Position numbers and translations under genes: made by a program. Shown one piece after another: positions 35,856 to 44,503 of a DNA stretch of 64,000 bases. Numbering within the stretch: position 1 is the stretch's first letter; the number at the start of each line of letters is the position of its first letter. The notes beneath the pieces are model-generated. The model saw only the letters and a program-made list of their open reading frames with translations. It searched no databases and was not told the DNA's origin. The stretch spans positions 28,395 to 92,394 of the forward strand of contig JBCDMB010000013.1 of assembly GCA_038744685.1 (NCBI GenBank). The letters are read 5' to 3'. The stretch comes from Verrucomicrobiota bacterium (GTDB lineage Bacteria; Verrucomicrobiota; Verrucomicrobiia; Opitutales; Puniceicoccaceae).

Positions 35856-37349
35856 GTGAAGCTATCAAATCATTTTCCAAGATTGATCTCTATCGTCGCA
35901 GCAGTGGTTTTCTCAATAGGACCCCCTGCTCATGCGGCGACATCAAGACCCAATATTATACTGATTCTCACGGACGACCTTGGTGCGGGAGACTTGGGTG
36001 TATTTGATCACCCTTACCTCAAGACGCCAAATCTAGACAGGATGGCAGAAGAGGGAACGATCTTTACGGACTTCTACGTCGCTTCATCGGTTTGCTCTCC
36101 CTCGAGGGCAGCTTTTCAAACGGGTCAATTCCCTGCTCGTCAATGTATCCACTCAGCCTTCGGCCGCAGATTGATTGAACAGGGTAGAATGCCGGTCTTT
36201 CTCGAACCCGATTTAGAGCAAGTATCACACGCGCTCCAGCAAAATGGGTATGCAACCGCTCACTATGGCAAATGGCACTTGTCCAGTGCTCCCAAGAATC
36301 ACAACAACGAGATTCCCAACCCATCGTTCTACGGTTTTGATGATTTTAAGACCTACCACACCTATTTCAGCGATGTCACGAGGGAGCACCATTTCATTCG
36401 AGGAGGGGATGAACACTACCGAGCGAAATCCTCCCAAAAGATTATCGACGAAACCCTTGCCTTCTTGGAAGCCAATCCCGACAAGCCCGTGTATGTAAAC
36501 GCGTGGACGCTGATCCCCCACGCTACGTTAAACCCGACTCCGGAACAACTGGCGGTCTATGAGGAAATTGATCCCGACCCTTCCGATTTTCCGTATCACA
36601 TGCGTGAATACCTTGAGACTATTCCTCCCGACGAGTTGAAAGAGCGGATGCAGATCTATTGCGCCGCCGTTACCGGTCTTGATGATGCCGTGGGTCATCT
36701 TCTGGATGGAATCAAGGAGATGGGTATTGAAGAAAACACCTTCATTTTCTTCACCAGCGATAATGGACCCGAAGACAATTTTCAGGGAACGACCCGGGCG
36801 GGTGTAGGCTCGACCGGAGAGTTAAGAGCTCGCAAACGCAGCAGCTACGAAGGAGGAGTTCGCACCTCTGCGATCGCCTATTGGCCGGGCACCATACCTG
36901 CGGGCGTGGTGAATGACACTTCGATCGTTGCTGCAGTCGATTGGTTTCCCACGGTATGTGCGATCACAGGAGTTCCGCTCAATGGAGCGGATGTCGACGG
37001 CGAGAATGTAAGTGATATTCTGAAAGGTTCCTCGCGCCAGCGGACGAAACCGATCTTTTGGGAGTGGCAGTTCGATGTCAGGGGACCCGACTCCTACGCC
37101 GCGCCCCAACTAGCAATGCGCGATGGCGACTGGAAAATGCTAATGAATCCTGACGGGTCGCAAGTGGAACTTTACAATATCCCTCAAGATCCAGAGGAAC
37201 TCAAAAACGTCGCCAATGAGAACCGAGCACGGGTCCAATCGATGGAGGAACAACTCTTAGAGTGGAAAGCCTCTCTACCGCAAACGCCGGAACCGAGTGC
37301 CTATCTGCATAACTTCGATGCAAAACCGTTTCGATCAGAATACCGCTAG
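35856..37349 (+). CDS. Exported S1-family sulfatase (formylglycine type)
   Basis: A 497-residue sulfatase. The GTG start leads a signal peptide ending near AHA. NIILILTDDLGAGD gives the metal-binding Asp pair. VCSPSRAAFQTG is the C-x-P-S-R signature in which Cys80 would be turned into formylglycine. HYGKWHL and FTSDNGPEDN complete the calcium and sulfate site. It removes sulfate esters, or possibly sulfamates, from sugar. It is most like the next gene, so the pair probably arose by duplication. The maturase needed for formylglycine (anSME or FGE) is not in this window. Confidence 0.9.
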   Translation: MKLSNHFPRLISIVAAVVFSIGPPAHAATSRPNIILILTDDLGAGDLGVFDHPYLKTPNLDRMAEEGTIFTDFYVASSVCSPSRAAFQTGQFPARQCIHSAFGRRLIEQGRMPVFLEPDLEQVSHALQQNGYATAHYGKWHLSSAPKNHNNEIPNPSFYGFDDFKTYHTYFSDVTREHHFIRGGDEHYRAKSSQKIIDETLAFLEANPDKPVYVNAWTLIPHATLNPTPEQLAVYEEIDPDPSDFPYHMREYLETIPPDELKERMQIYCAAVTGLDDAVGHLLDGIKEMGIEENTFIFFTSDNGPEDNFQGTTRAGVGSTGELRARKRSSYEGGVRTSAIAYWPGTIPAGVVNDTSIVAAVDWFPTVCAITGVPLNGADVDGENVSDILKGSSRQRTKPIFWEWQFDVRGPDSYAAPQLAMRDGDWKMLMNPDGSQVELYNIPQDPEELKNVANENRARVQSMEEQLLEWKASLPQTPEPSAYLHNFDAKPFRSEYR

Positions 37350-37391
37350 TCCCGAGCTAAAAATCTAAACCAAAAGTTCAAAGAAAAAATC

Positions 37392-38846
37392 ATGACTATA
37401 TCAATTATGCGCAACCTTTCGTTTTTCACCGCCTCGCTTTCGGTAGCGGCATTGACCGTCTTCGCCGAAACCTCCGAAGAACTGGACACGAGGCCCAACA
37501 TTATCTTCATCATGGCAGATGACATGGGCTGGGGTGACTTCAGTGTTTATGGACATCCAGAGATCGATACTCCGAACATTGATAAACTCGCCGAAGATGG
37601 GAAACTCTTCACCCAATTTTACGTGAGTTCCGGAGTGTGTTCTCCAAGCCGTGTCGCTTTCTTGACCGGGCATTTTCCAGCAAAACACGGAGTCCATGGC
37701 CACTTTGGTGGGGCAGACGAGAACGAGCAGCGAAGTATGCCAAATTGGTTGGATCCAGCAGTTCCAACCCTTGCGACTCAGCTGAAAGATGCTGGTTACG
37801 CGACCGCCCACTTCGGCAAATGGCACTTGTGTCTCCCTTCGGGCGAAGGTGCACCGGAGCCAACCGAGTATGGCTTCGACAAGGCTTACGGCTACCTCGC
37901 TTCCGGCCCTCAGCTTCCAATCCAGTTCGCAGGTAACCCCTATTTTCGCGCAGAGACCACAGAAGTGATCATCGACGAAACGCTGAAATTTCTCCAAGAC
38001 AATAAAGACAAGCCGTGCTACGTGAGTGCTTGGACGCTAATACCCCACACGACTCTCAATCCCACTCCAGAGCAAATGGAACCCTTCATGAAGTTCGCCC
38101 CGCGAATTGAGGGGAACCCTCATCTAGGAGCCAAGGTGGTTTACTACAGCACAATCAATGATTTCGATGTGCAAATCGGTCGTCTCATGGACGGGCTTGA
38201 AGAAATGGGCATCGCAGAGAATACCATCGTGATATTGTCCAGTGACAACGGTCCGGAAGACGTCATGTTAGCCCACAACGGTGCTGCCCACGAAGGCATT
38301 GGATCATCGGGACCATTCCGCGGGAGAAAACGCAGCCTCTACGAAGGGGGTGTTCGGGTTCCTTTTATCGTGAAGTGGCCTGCTCAAATTGAAGGCGGCA
38401 GTGTCGATAATGACACCGTTATGAGTGCCGTTGACTTATTGCCGACTTTAGCCGCGGTTGCTGGGGCAAAAGTTCCCGAGGGCGAATTCGCCCCAGACGG
38501 AGAAAACATGTTAGATGCTCTTCTAGCCAAACCCCTGGAGCGGCAAACTCCTCTCATGTGGGAGTACCACTACGAACTACCCTACGGCCATATTCTGCAC
38601 AAAAGCCCGATGATGGCGATTCGGAAGGGAGACTGGAAACTGTTGAAGAACCCAGACGGAAGCCGAGTCGAGCTATACAACATTCCCAACGATCCGACAG
38701 AACTAAACAATGTTGCAGAGGACCACCCTCAGTTGGTCGAATCCTTGTCGAAGGAACTAATGGCATGGCACGAAAGTGCGCCTCGCCCTCCGATTCCGGA
38801 AGAAGCCGGAACAAACGATTATCCATGGCCTGGACAGGCGAATTAG
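37392..38846 (+). CDS. Exported S1-family sulfatase
   Basis: A 484-residue sulfatase with a signal peptide (FTASLSVAALTVFA). The active site is NIIFIMADDMGWGD, GVCSPSRVAFLTG with Cys83, HFGKWHL and LSSDNGPEDV. It shares with the previous gene the segments WTLIPHTTLNPTPEQ and LYNIP.DP.ELNNVA, so they are close paralogues that may remove sulfate at different positions of the same sugar. 42 bases separate the two genes. Confidence 0.9.
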   Translation: MTISIMRNLSFFTASLSVAALTVFAETSEELDTRPNIIFIMADDMGWGDFSVYGHPEIDTPNIDKLAEDGKLFTQFYVSSGVCSPSRVAFLTGHFPAKHGVHGHFGGADENEQRSMPNWLDPAVPTLATQLKDAGYATAHFGKWHLCLPSGEGAPEPTEYGFDKAYGYLASGPQLPIQFAGNPYFRAETTEVIIDETLKFLQDNKDKPCYVSAWTLIPHTTLNPTPEQMEPFMKFAPRIEGNPHLGAKVVYYSTINDFDVQIGRLMDGLEEMGIAENTIVILSSDNGPEDVMLAHNGAAHEGIGSSGPFRGRKRSLYEGGVRVPFIVKWPAQIEGGSVDNDTVMSAVDLLPTLAAVAGAKVPEGEFAPDGENMLDALLAKPLERQTPLMWEYHYELPYGHILHKSPMMAIRKGDWKLLKNPDGSRVELYNIPNDPTELNNVAEDHPQLVESLSKELMAWHESAPRPPIPEEAGTNDYPWPGQAN

Positions 38847-38917
38847 CCGAAAACCTAAGAACCCTAACCCAATCCTCAGTGCGCGGAAAAATTCTCTTCA
38901 AGTAAACAACTACAGTT

Positions 38918-40456
38918 ATGAGAAACAGTGTCCTTCTCTTTACGATGCTCGCCAGCTACGGCGTTCTCTTTGCGGCCGATGATCGCCCAAACCTGATCTT
39001 CATAATGACGGACGACCATGGTCTTGGGGCAGTAAGTGCTTATGGAAGCGAAATCAATGAAACGCCCAACATTGACCGAATCGCCGAAGGTGGGATGCGA
39101 TTCAATCATTGTTTCGTTACCGCATCCCTTTGTGCGCCCAGCCGTGCCAGCATGCTTACCGGAACGTATCCGCACATAAACCTCCAGGTCGATATTGGCG
39201 GTAACTTTTTTGACGGGACTCAGCCTACTTTTGTAAATCTCATGGACGCGGAAGGTTACCAAACAGCAGTCATTGGCAAATGGCATCTACATAGTATCCC
39301 CATGGGATTTGACTACTACAGCGTCCTCGAGGGACAGGGAGATTACTTTGATCCCGAGTTCATCACTAAAACGAGTATCGGACCTGTCTGGGAACAAACG
39401 GAAGGCTACTCGACCGACATCATCACCGATAAGAGCCTCGAATGGCTGGAGGAGAGAAATCCCGAAGAGCCTTTTCTCCTGCTTTGTCACTTTAAATCCC
39501 CGCACTACAACTGGGAACCCCATCCTAGATACCAGGATCGATACACCGAGGACCTACCCTACCCTGACACATTCAACAACACATACGACGGCCCCGAGGC
39601 CTACCGCTTCACTGCAGACGTGGAAAAAGCCCACGAGTTTTTCAAAATTGACCGCTGGGTCGAGGAAATGCCGAAAGGTCTGACCGAAGCAGAGCAAAAG
39701 AAGTGGAACTACCAAAGGTTCATGAAGGATTACCTTCGTTGCATTGCAGCCGTCGACGACAATGTGGGGCGAATTCTGGACTATCTGGAAGAGAACGACT
39801 TGGTCGATAACACGATCATCGTTTACACTTCCGACAATGGCATGCTCCAAGGGGAACATGGGCAAATTGATAAGCAGCTCATGCAGGAGCAGAGTATTCA
39901 CATTCCATTTCTCATTCGCTTTCCGGCAGAGATTCCCGCCCAGAGCGAATCCGACAACTTTCTCCTCAATATCGACTTTGCACCGACCTTTCTCGACTAC
40001 GCTGGGATAGAGATCCCTGAAGTCATGCAAGGAGTCAGTGCACGAGAGTTGCTGGCAGGAGCCACCCCGGAAGATTGGAGGGATAGTTTCTACTACCGCT
40101 ACTATGCCCATTATGATCAAGAGCGTTCCGTCTGGGGGGTCCGAACAGCAGACTGGAAACTGATCAACTACTACAAACAGGATTCACCGACGATCCAGCA
40201 GCTTTTTGATTTAAACAACGATCCTCAAGAGATCAATAACCTGGCCAATAACCCTGAGTTCTCATCAATCAAAGCCTCTCTTGACCAGCAGATCGACCTA
40301 CTTCAGGCAGAATACGGACTTACGGATGGACTAATCGAGCAAATCTACGCCAAACCAGGAGAGCTGATCTCAATGCCGAGAATGCGGAAAGAAGTGAGAG
40401 AACTGCGGAAGGAGATCGATGAAAATACTGAGGCCTTCGCGAAAATGACAGAATAG
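38918..40456 (+). CDS. Exported S1-family sulfatase, distinct subtype
   Basis: A 512-residue sulfatase with signal peptide (MRNSVLLFTMLASYGVLFA). Active-site marks are NLIFIMTDDHGLGA, SLCAPSRASMLTG with Cys72, IGKWHLHS and YTSDNGMLQGEHG. The E-T-P-N-I-D-R-I-A and CFVTASLCAPSR pattern, with a TSDNGM..GEHG loop, resembles sulfatases of the glucosamine-6-sulfatase/iduronate-sulfatase type rather than the two preceding genes, so a different sulfate position is likely. The C-terminus is rich in charged helix (MRKEVRELRKEIDENTEAF). Confidence 0.9.
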   Translation: MRNSVLLFTMLASYGVLFAADDRPNLIFIMTDDHGLGAVSAYGSEINETPNIDRIAEGGMRFNHCFVTASLCAPSRASMLTGTYPHINLQVDIGGNFFDGTQPTFVNLMDAEGYQTAVIGKWHLHSIPMGFDYYSVLEGQGDYFDPEFITKTSIGPVWEQTEGYSTDIITDKSLEWLEERNPEEPFLLLCHFKSPHYNWEPHPRYQDRYTEDLPYPDTFNNTYDGPEAYRFTADVEKAHEFFKIDRWVEEMPKGLTEAEQKKWNYQRFMKDYLRCIAAVDDNVGRILDYLEENDLVDNTIIVYTSDNGMLQGEHGQIDKQLMQEQSIHIPFLIRFPAEIPAQSESDNFLLNIDFAPTFLDYAGIEIPEVMQGVSARELLAGATPEDWRDSFYYRYYAHYDQERSVWGVRTADWKLINYYKQDSPTIQQLFDLNNDPQEINNLANNPEFSSIKASLDQQIDLLQAEYGLTDGLIEQIYAKPGELISMPRMRKEVRELRKEIDENTEAFAKMTE

Positions 40457-40488
40457 CATTAGCCAATCCCATTCCCCAAATGCCAAAG

Positions 40489-40515
40489 CGTAGGGCCCTT
40501 GCCTACAAAGTGCCG
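40489..40515. repeat. Degenerate REP copy inside the lyase-sulfatase operon
   Basis: CGTAGGGCCCTTGCCTACAA followed by AGTGCCG is a worn copy of the REP family between the last sulfatase and the next lyase. It overlaps the upstream extension of that lyase frame, one reason for rejecting the extension. Confidence 0.6.
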
Positions 40516-40573
40516 AAAGCGATATCCGACGAAAAGGCTTCCATTTTTGATCTCACAAACCCCGCGAAAAATC

Positions 40574-43500
40574 ATGAGGATCATTGGCCTTCTTCCTCTA
40601 TCCCTTTTCGTTCTCAATCCGTCGGCCCAAGCGCAAAGCATTGGTCTCGAAGCGGAACGTTCGGAATTCGACGACCAGTCCTACTCGATTAGTGGAGATA
40701 TCGAAGCAGCCGGTCATCTTTATGTCACAAAGGCCGCCACAAACAACGAGTTTCTTCGCTTTTCCTTTACCCCAGAAGCAAAGGCAGCCTTCAGTCTTCT
40801 GACGCGAAGCAGAAGCTCACTCAGCACCCCTTTCAGTTACGATTACCGAATAAACGGCGGAACATGGCAAACCGTCCAAGTCAATCCAACCACAGGTTGG
40901 ACCTGGCAGAGCGCACCTGCAAATCCATCACCACCAAGCCCGATCAACCTCGGGGCCTTTTCCCGAATAGGCAGTGATCCAGACTCAACCGTCTCAAACC
41001 TCAGCACAAATGGCGGAACGGTCACCTATGGAAATCCAACCTCCCGAACAGACGTCGGCATTCTAACTTCGGTCGATGTAACCCTCCTCAATATTGGAGA
41101 CCAAATCGTCTACCAGTGCACCTACAATGGCATCCAAAACACTACCTCGGTCACACATGGTCTTCGAGTTGGATTCGACCTAGGCGCCACATCTTCACTT
41201 CACTTTCACTCGGGTTTTGGCGCTTCCTCAGAAAGCGGGCGCTTTTCCCGGAACACGAACGGTAACCCCTTCAGCTACGGAAATAACTTCGGACCGGTCA
41301 CGTCAAACTGGGCATCGAACGCCGCCCTCCAGTTCACGGACGGAAATACGATCCAAGCGACCTACACGCTCACGCTGGTCGCTAGCACTTCAGATAGCTA
41401 CGACTTCGAATACACCGTAACCTACCAGAACGGCGGTGCTTCCAATACCGTCAGTCAGCTGATCACCGGCATCCTCTCCAACAAAATCACGGGTATTTAT
41501 CATCTCACGAACACGAGTGCCGTTGAGTCAGACGGAGATACTTGGACCGTCACAAATGCAAGCGCACGATTCGAGTCTCCCAACAGTGTAGTCTCTCTCC
41601 CGGCTGCCCCAACTACTCTCGATATACTATGGAGCGCAGGCGAACTCGACAAAGTGCAGCTCGGAGGTGCCCCTCAAGCCGATTCGACTGGCGCAAACAG
41701 TCCAGCTTGGAACCAGCGGGAGTTTCCCAAACAGGCCGGGGGGTTCGACTATGGCTGGGAGGCGTTCGACAGCTCTCAAAACCTAGGCATTGGCGACAAA
41801 ACCTACGTCAATGACTACACCGGGGTTCGCCCTCTGAGACATGCCCCCGCTGGCGGGGTTCATCCACGCATCCTTTTCAACCCGGAAGATATACCGGACA
41901 TCAAGGACCGCATCGCAACTACGGCAAGTGGACAAGCCGCCTTCAAACAATTGAGGGCCTACACCATTATGTTGAATTTGGGCAGAGGACCCTACGATGA
42001 GTCGGCCGACTATGCCCGCGATGCCTCTGGCAACCCCCTGATCAATAACCTGAGTTTTTTCGATTTTTCGGAAGACTACGCGAAGCTTTACAACGAAGAC
42101 CCTTCGATTTGGAACGACCCTTCATTCGATAAGAAATTCCGCGCTCTCACCGCCAGCGTAATGGCCTGCGAAGCTTTCGAGTGCCTCCTCATGTCAGGCG
42201 AATTCGACCCGGATACCGGCCTCTCCTACGCGCAGCGCACTCAGCGCCTTAAAACAGCTTCACTCTTCTGGGCCGAGAACGCCATCACCGATCCAAAAGT
42301 CAATTCACAGGACTTCCACTACTTCGCTGCCCCTCACATGGGTTTCATCTACGACTTTCTCTACAACGAAATGACCGTGGCCGAGCGCAGTCTTTTCCGG
42401 CAAGCACTCGTCAGAGTGATCCCTGATCTTCCGCGATACGGCAGCAAGGTGGCAGCCTACTCTGGTGTCTCGAATTGGACGACGCTAGATAACTTTGAGA
42501 TCATTCCCAACCTCGCCATCGAATGGGAAGAGGGTTACAAGCCCGGACTCACCCGGTATTGGATGCGCCAATTCCACAACTTCATCAACTACGGTTGGTA
42601 TCCAGACGGTGCCGGCTACGAAGGTATCGGGAAAAACTACATGATGACGGCCTACTCCGTCGCCCATGCCCGCCGTGGTTTCAGCGTTCTAGGGCACCCG
42701 AACGTTCGCGCCTTCGGACACCGTTTTCTGCCCGCCATCACACAACCGTTTGGCGAAGGCTTCACTGGCTACGACGGCTGGAGTGGCAGCGGTCGGGATT
42801 CCGAGAAAGGCCAGTACAAGTTCAACGCCCTCGACGCGATCGGCCTCAAGTGGGCCTATCCGGACAGCCACGAAGTAGACTCCGTCTGGAGGAACTACAT
42901 TCGGACAGCCTACGGCACCGACTCCGTCGGGTACGTTTATCAACAGTTCCGGCCAGACGACTTTTATCTCCAATACATGATCCCTGCCGTCGTCTTCGCA
43001 TCCGACTACAGCCCTTCCAACCATTGGAAAAACGATCAGGACTTCCTCTCCGAGCGCGGTCTCGCTATCCTCCGCAGTAGCGGTGAAAGCGATGGAATGG
43101 TTGTTCACTTCCACTGCCGCCAGGACATGGGCGGGCACACTGATGCAGATCGGAACAGCTTCAACCTGTCCTCCCTCGGTCGTATCTGGGTCCGCACGAC
43201 CTACGGCGACGTATTGTTCCACCGGACCTATTTCCACAGTTGCCCGCTGATCAACGGCGAAGGCATCCGGCTCAACCCTAAGGATGGAGTGAAGGCACGC
43301 CAACCATCCACGATTACCCACTTCAGCTCGGACAGTTACATGGCCAAAGTCTCCGGCGACGCGACTTACGCCTACAACTGGGAGTGGGACTGGTCTCCCG
43401 GCACAGGAGACAATCCAAGAATCGGCACAGATGGCTGGGAGAAGGTTACCGAGACCTGGAACGACTTCCGGTTTACTCCTGGAACAGGTATCGAATACAC

Positions 43501-44368
43501 GACACCGTTTCATGACTACGCCGCTTGGGAAGCAGATTACCCCGCAACCGAGCGCATGATCAAACGGCGCTACAACACGGTCGAAAAGGTGAAGCGGTCG
43601 CTCATCATGAATAAGGGCCCGCGTCCTTACCTGCTTATCGTCGATGATCTCAAGAAAGACTCGTCCGTAAATGATTACGAGTGGGTTGCGCAGATTGCCA
43701 ACGATCTGTCCATCGACACCACCGTAGTCGACCTGAACCCTGCAAACTATCGCAACGACATCATTTTGAAGGAGCCCGCATCAACCGGAAACCGTCGCCT
43801 TCTCGTCCGCGTGCTAGAGGCACAAGGTCTTACTACCGCCCCTGCCGTCATTGAGGAGATTGAATACAACGGCACCTTCAACGGACAGCCCTACACGCCC
43901 AATCCTGACGTGTACCGGCAACGCCTAATCGTCCGCAGCACATCGGTCGAACCAAGCTATAAAATCCTCATGTATCCTTACGAGAATGGGGATATCATCC
44001 CCCATACTGAATGGGTCGATACGGATACCATTGAGATCACCATCGGGTCTGAAAGACGAACCATCGACTTTACCGACATTTCCAGTGCCTCAGGTGTTCA
44101 GACAAATGAACCGTCATTGGCAAGAAACCCAGCCGGTAGCGGGCTGCACAAGACAGAGGTCGCTCAGCTTCAGAATGGATGGATCGAGCTGCAGGCAGAC
44201 TTCCCCTCAACCGCAACCCCGCGCCTTTGGCACTCCAGCAATTTGAGCGAACCGTGGAGCCCCCTCAACGGTGTGACGTTTCAGTGGTCTGAGAACTCAA
44301 ACTGGACCGTGAGCGCTCCACTCGATCCGGCAGCTGAATCTGCATTCTACACTATTTCAGAGAATTAG
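40574..44368 (+). CDS. Exported heparinase-like lyase with N-terminal accessory module
   Basis: A 1264-residue protein; the ATG at 40574 starts a signal peptide (MRIIGLLPLSLFVLNPSAQA). Residues about 60-330 are a beta-rich region resembling the PEP-CTERM/family B module (GLRVGFDLG, GRFSRNTNGNPFSYGNNFG, DSYDFEYTVTYQNGG). The lyase part starts near 424 with GGVHPRILFNPEDIPDI. It carries VSNWTTLDNFE, C-R-Q-D-M-G-G-H-T-D-A-D-R-N-S-F (about 846), RPYLLIVDDLKKDS (about 1016) and KILMYPYENGDIIP. The last about 80 residues (RLWHSSNLSEPWSPL...FYTIS) resemble the C-terminal region of the enzymes at 49090 and 52633. Last gene of the operon, 118 bases after the third sulfatase. Confidence 0.75.
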   Translation: MRIIGLLPLSLFVLNPSAQAQSIGLEAERSEFDDQSYSISGDIEAAGHLYVTKAATNNEFLRFSFTPEAKAAFSLLTRSRSSLSTPFSYDYRINGGTWQTVQVNPTTGWTWQSAPANPSPPSPINLGAFSRIGSDPDSTVSNLSTNGGTVTYGNPTSRTDVGILTSVDVTLLNIGDQIVYQCTYNGIQNTTSVTHGLRVGFDLGATSSLHFHSGFGASSESGRFSRNTNGNPFSYGNNFGPVTSNWASNAALQFTDGNTIQATYTLTLVASTSDSYDFEYTVTYQNGGASNTVSQLITGILSNKITGIYHLTNTSAVESDGDTWTVTNASARFESPNSVVSLPAAPTTLDILWSAGELDKVQLGGAPQADSTGANSPAWNQREFPKQAGGFDYGWEAFDSSQNLGIGDKTYVNDYTGVRPLRHAPAGGVHPRILFNPEDIPDIKDRIATTASGQAAFKQLRAYTIMLNLGRGPYDESADYARDASGNPLINNLSFFDFSEDYAKLYNEDPSIWNDPSFDKKFRALTASVMACEAFECLLMSGEFDPDTGLSYAQRTQRLKTASLFWAENAITDPKVNSQDFHYFAAPHMGFIYDFLYNEMTVAERSLFRQALVRVIPDLPRYGSKVAAYSGVSNWTTLDNFEIIPNLAIEWEEGYKPGLTRYWMRQFHNFINYGWYPDGAGYEGIGKNYMMTAYSVAHARRGFSVLGHPNVRAFGHRFLPAITQPFGEGFTGYDGWSGSGRDSEKGQYKFNALDAIGLKWAYPDSHEVDSVWRNYIRTAYGTDSVGYVYQQFRPDDFYLQYMIPAVVFASDYSPSNHWKNDQDFLSERGLAILRSSGESDGMVVHFHCRQDMGGHTDADRNSFNLSSLGRIWVRTTYGDVLFHRTYFHSCPLINGEGIRLNPKDGVKARQPSTITHFSSDSYMAKVSGDATYAYNWEWDWSPGTGDNPRIGTDGWEKVTETWNDFRFTPGTGIEYTTPFHDYAAWEADYPATERMIKRRYNTVEKVKRSLIMNKGPRPYLLIVDDLKKDSSVNDYEWVAQIANDLSIDTTVVDLNPANYRNDIILKEPASTGNRRLLVRVLEAQGLTTAPAVIEEIEYNGTFNGQPYTPNPDVYRQRLIVRSTSVEPSYKILMYPYENGDIIPHTEWVDTDTIEITIGSERRTIDFTDISSASGVQTNEPSLARNPAGSGLHKTEVAQLQNGWIELQADFPSTATPRLWHSSNLSEPWSPLNGVTFQWSENSNWTVSAPLDPAAESAFYTISEN

Positions 44369-44398
44369 ATTCCATCCCCGTCCCCAGAAACCTAGAGA

Positions 44399-44445
44399 GT
44401 TTCCGCCAAGCTCAAGGCCTTGAGCAAGCCGAAGGGCACTACGAC
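44399..44445. repeat. Second palindromic repeat, inverted copy of the REP insertion
   Basis: Read on the minus strand, this has CCCTTCGGCTTGCTCAAGG and CCTTGAGCTTG, matching the sequence inserted into the loops of the REP copies at 5866-5931 and 18922-18990. The inner CTCAAGGCCTTGAG is a perfect palindrome. Confidence 0.65.
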
Positions 44446-44468
44446 CCGTGAAACATAGTGTTTCAGGG
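44445..44468. terminator. Hairpin between convergent operons
   Basis: CCC-G-TGAAACA, loop TAG, TGTTTCA-GGG forms a strong stem with one bulge. It lacks a clear U-tract but sits between the ends of two convergent transcripts and could stop both. Confidence 0.5.
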
Positions 44469-44503
44469 AGAGTGCTGACTCAAAGGACTCGGCGGCCTTT
44501 ACC

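Noticed and set aside
40499..40573. 25-residue N-terminal extension of the lyase at 40574
   Set aside because: It begins within a degenerate REP copy and precedes a clear signal peptide at 40574.
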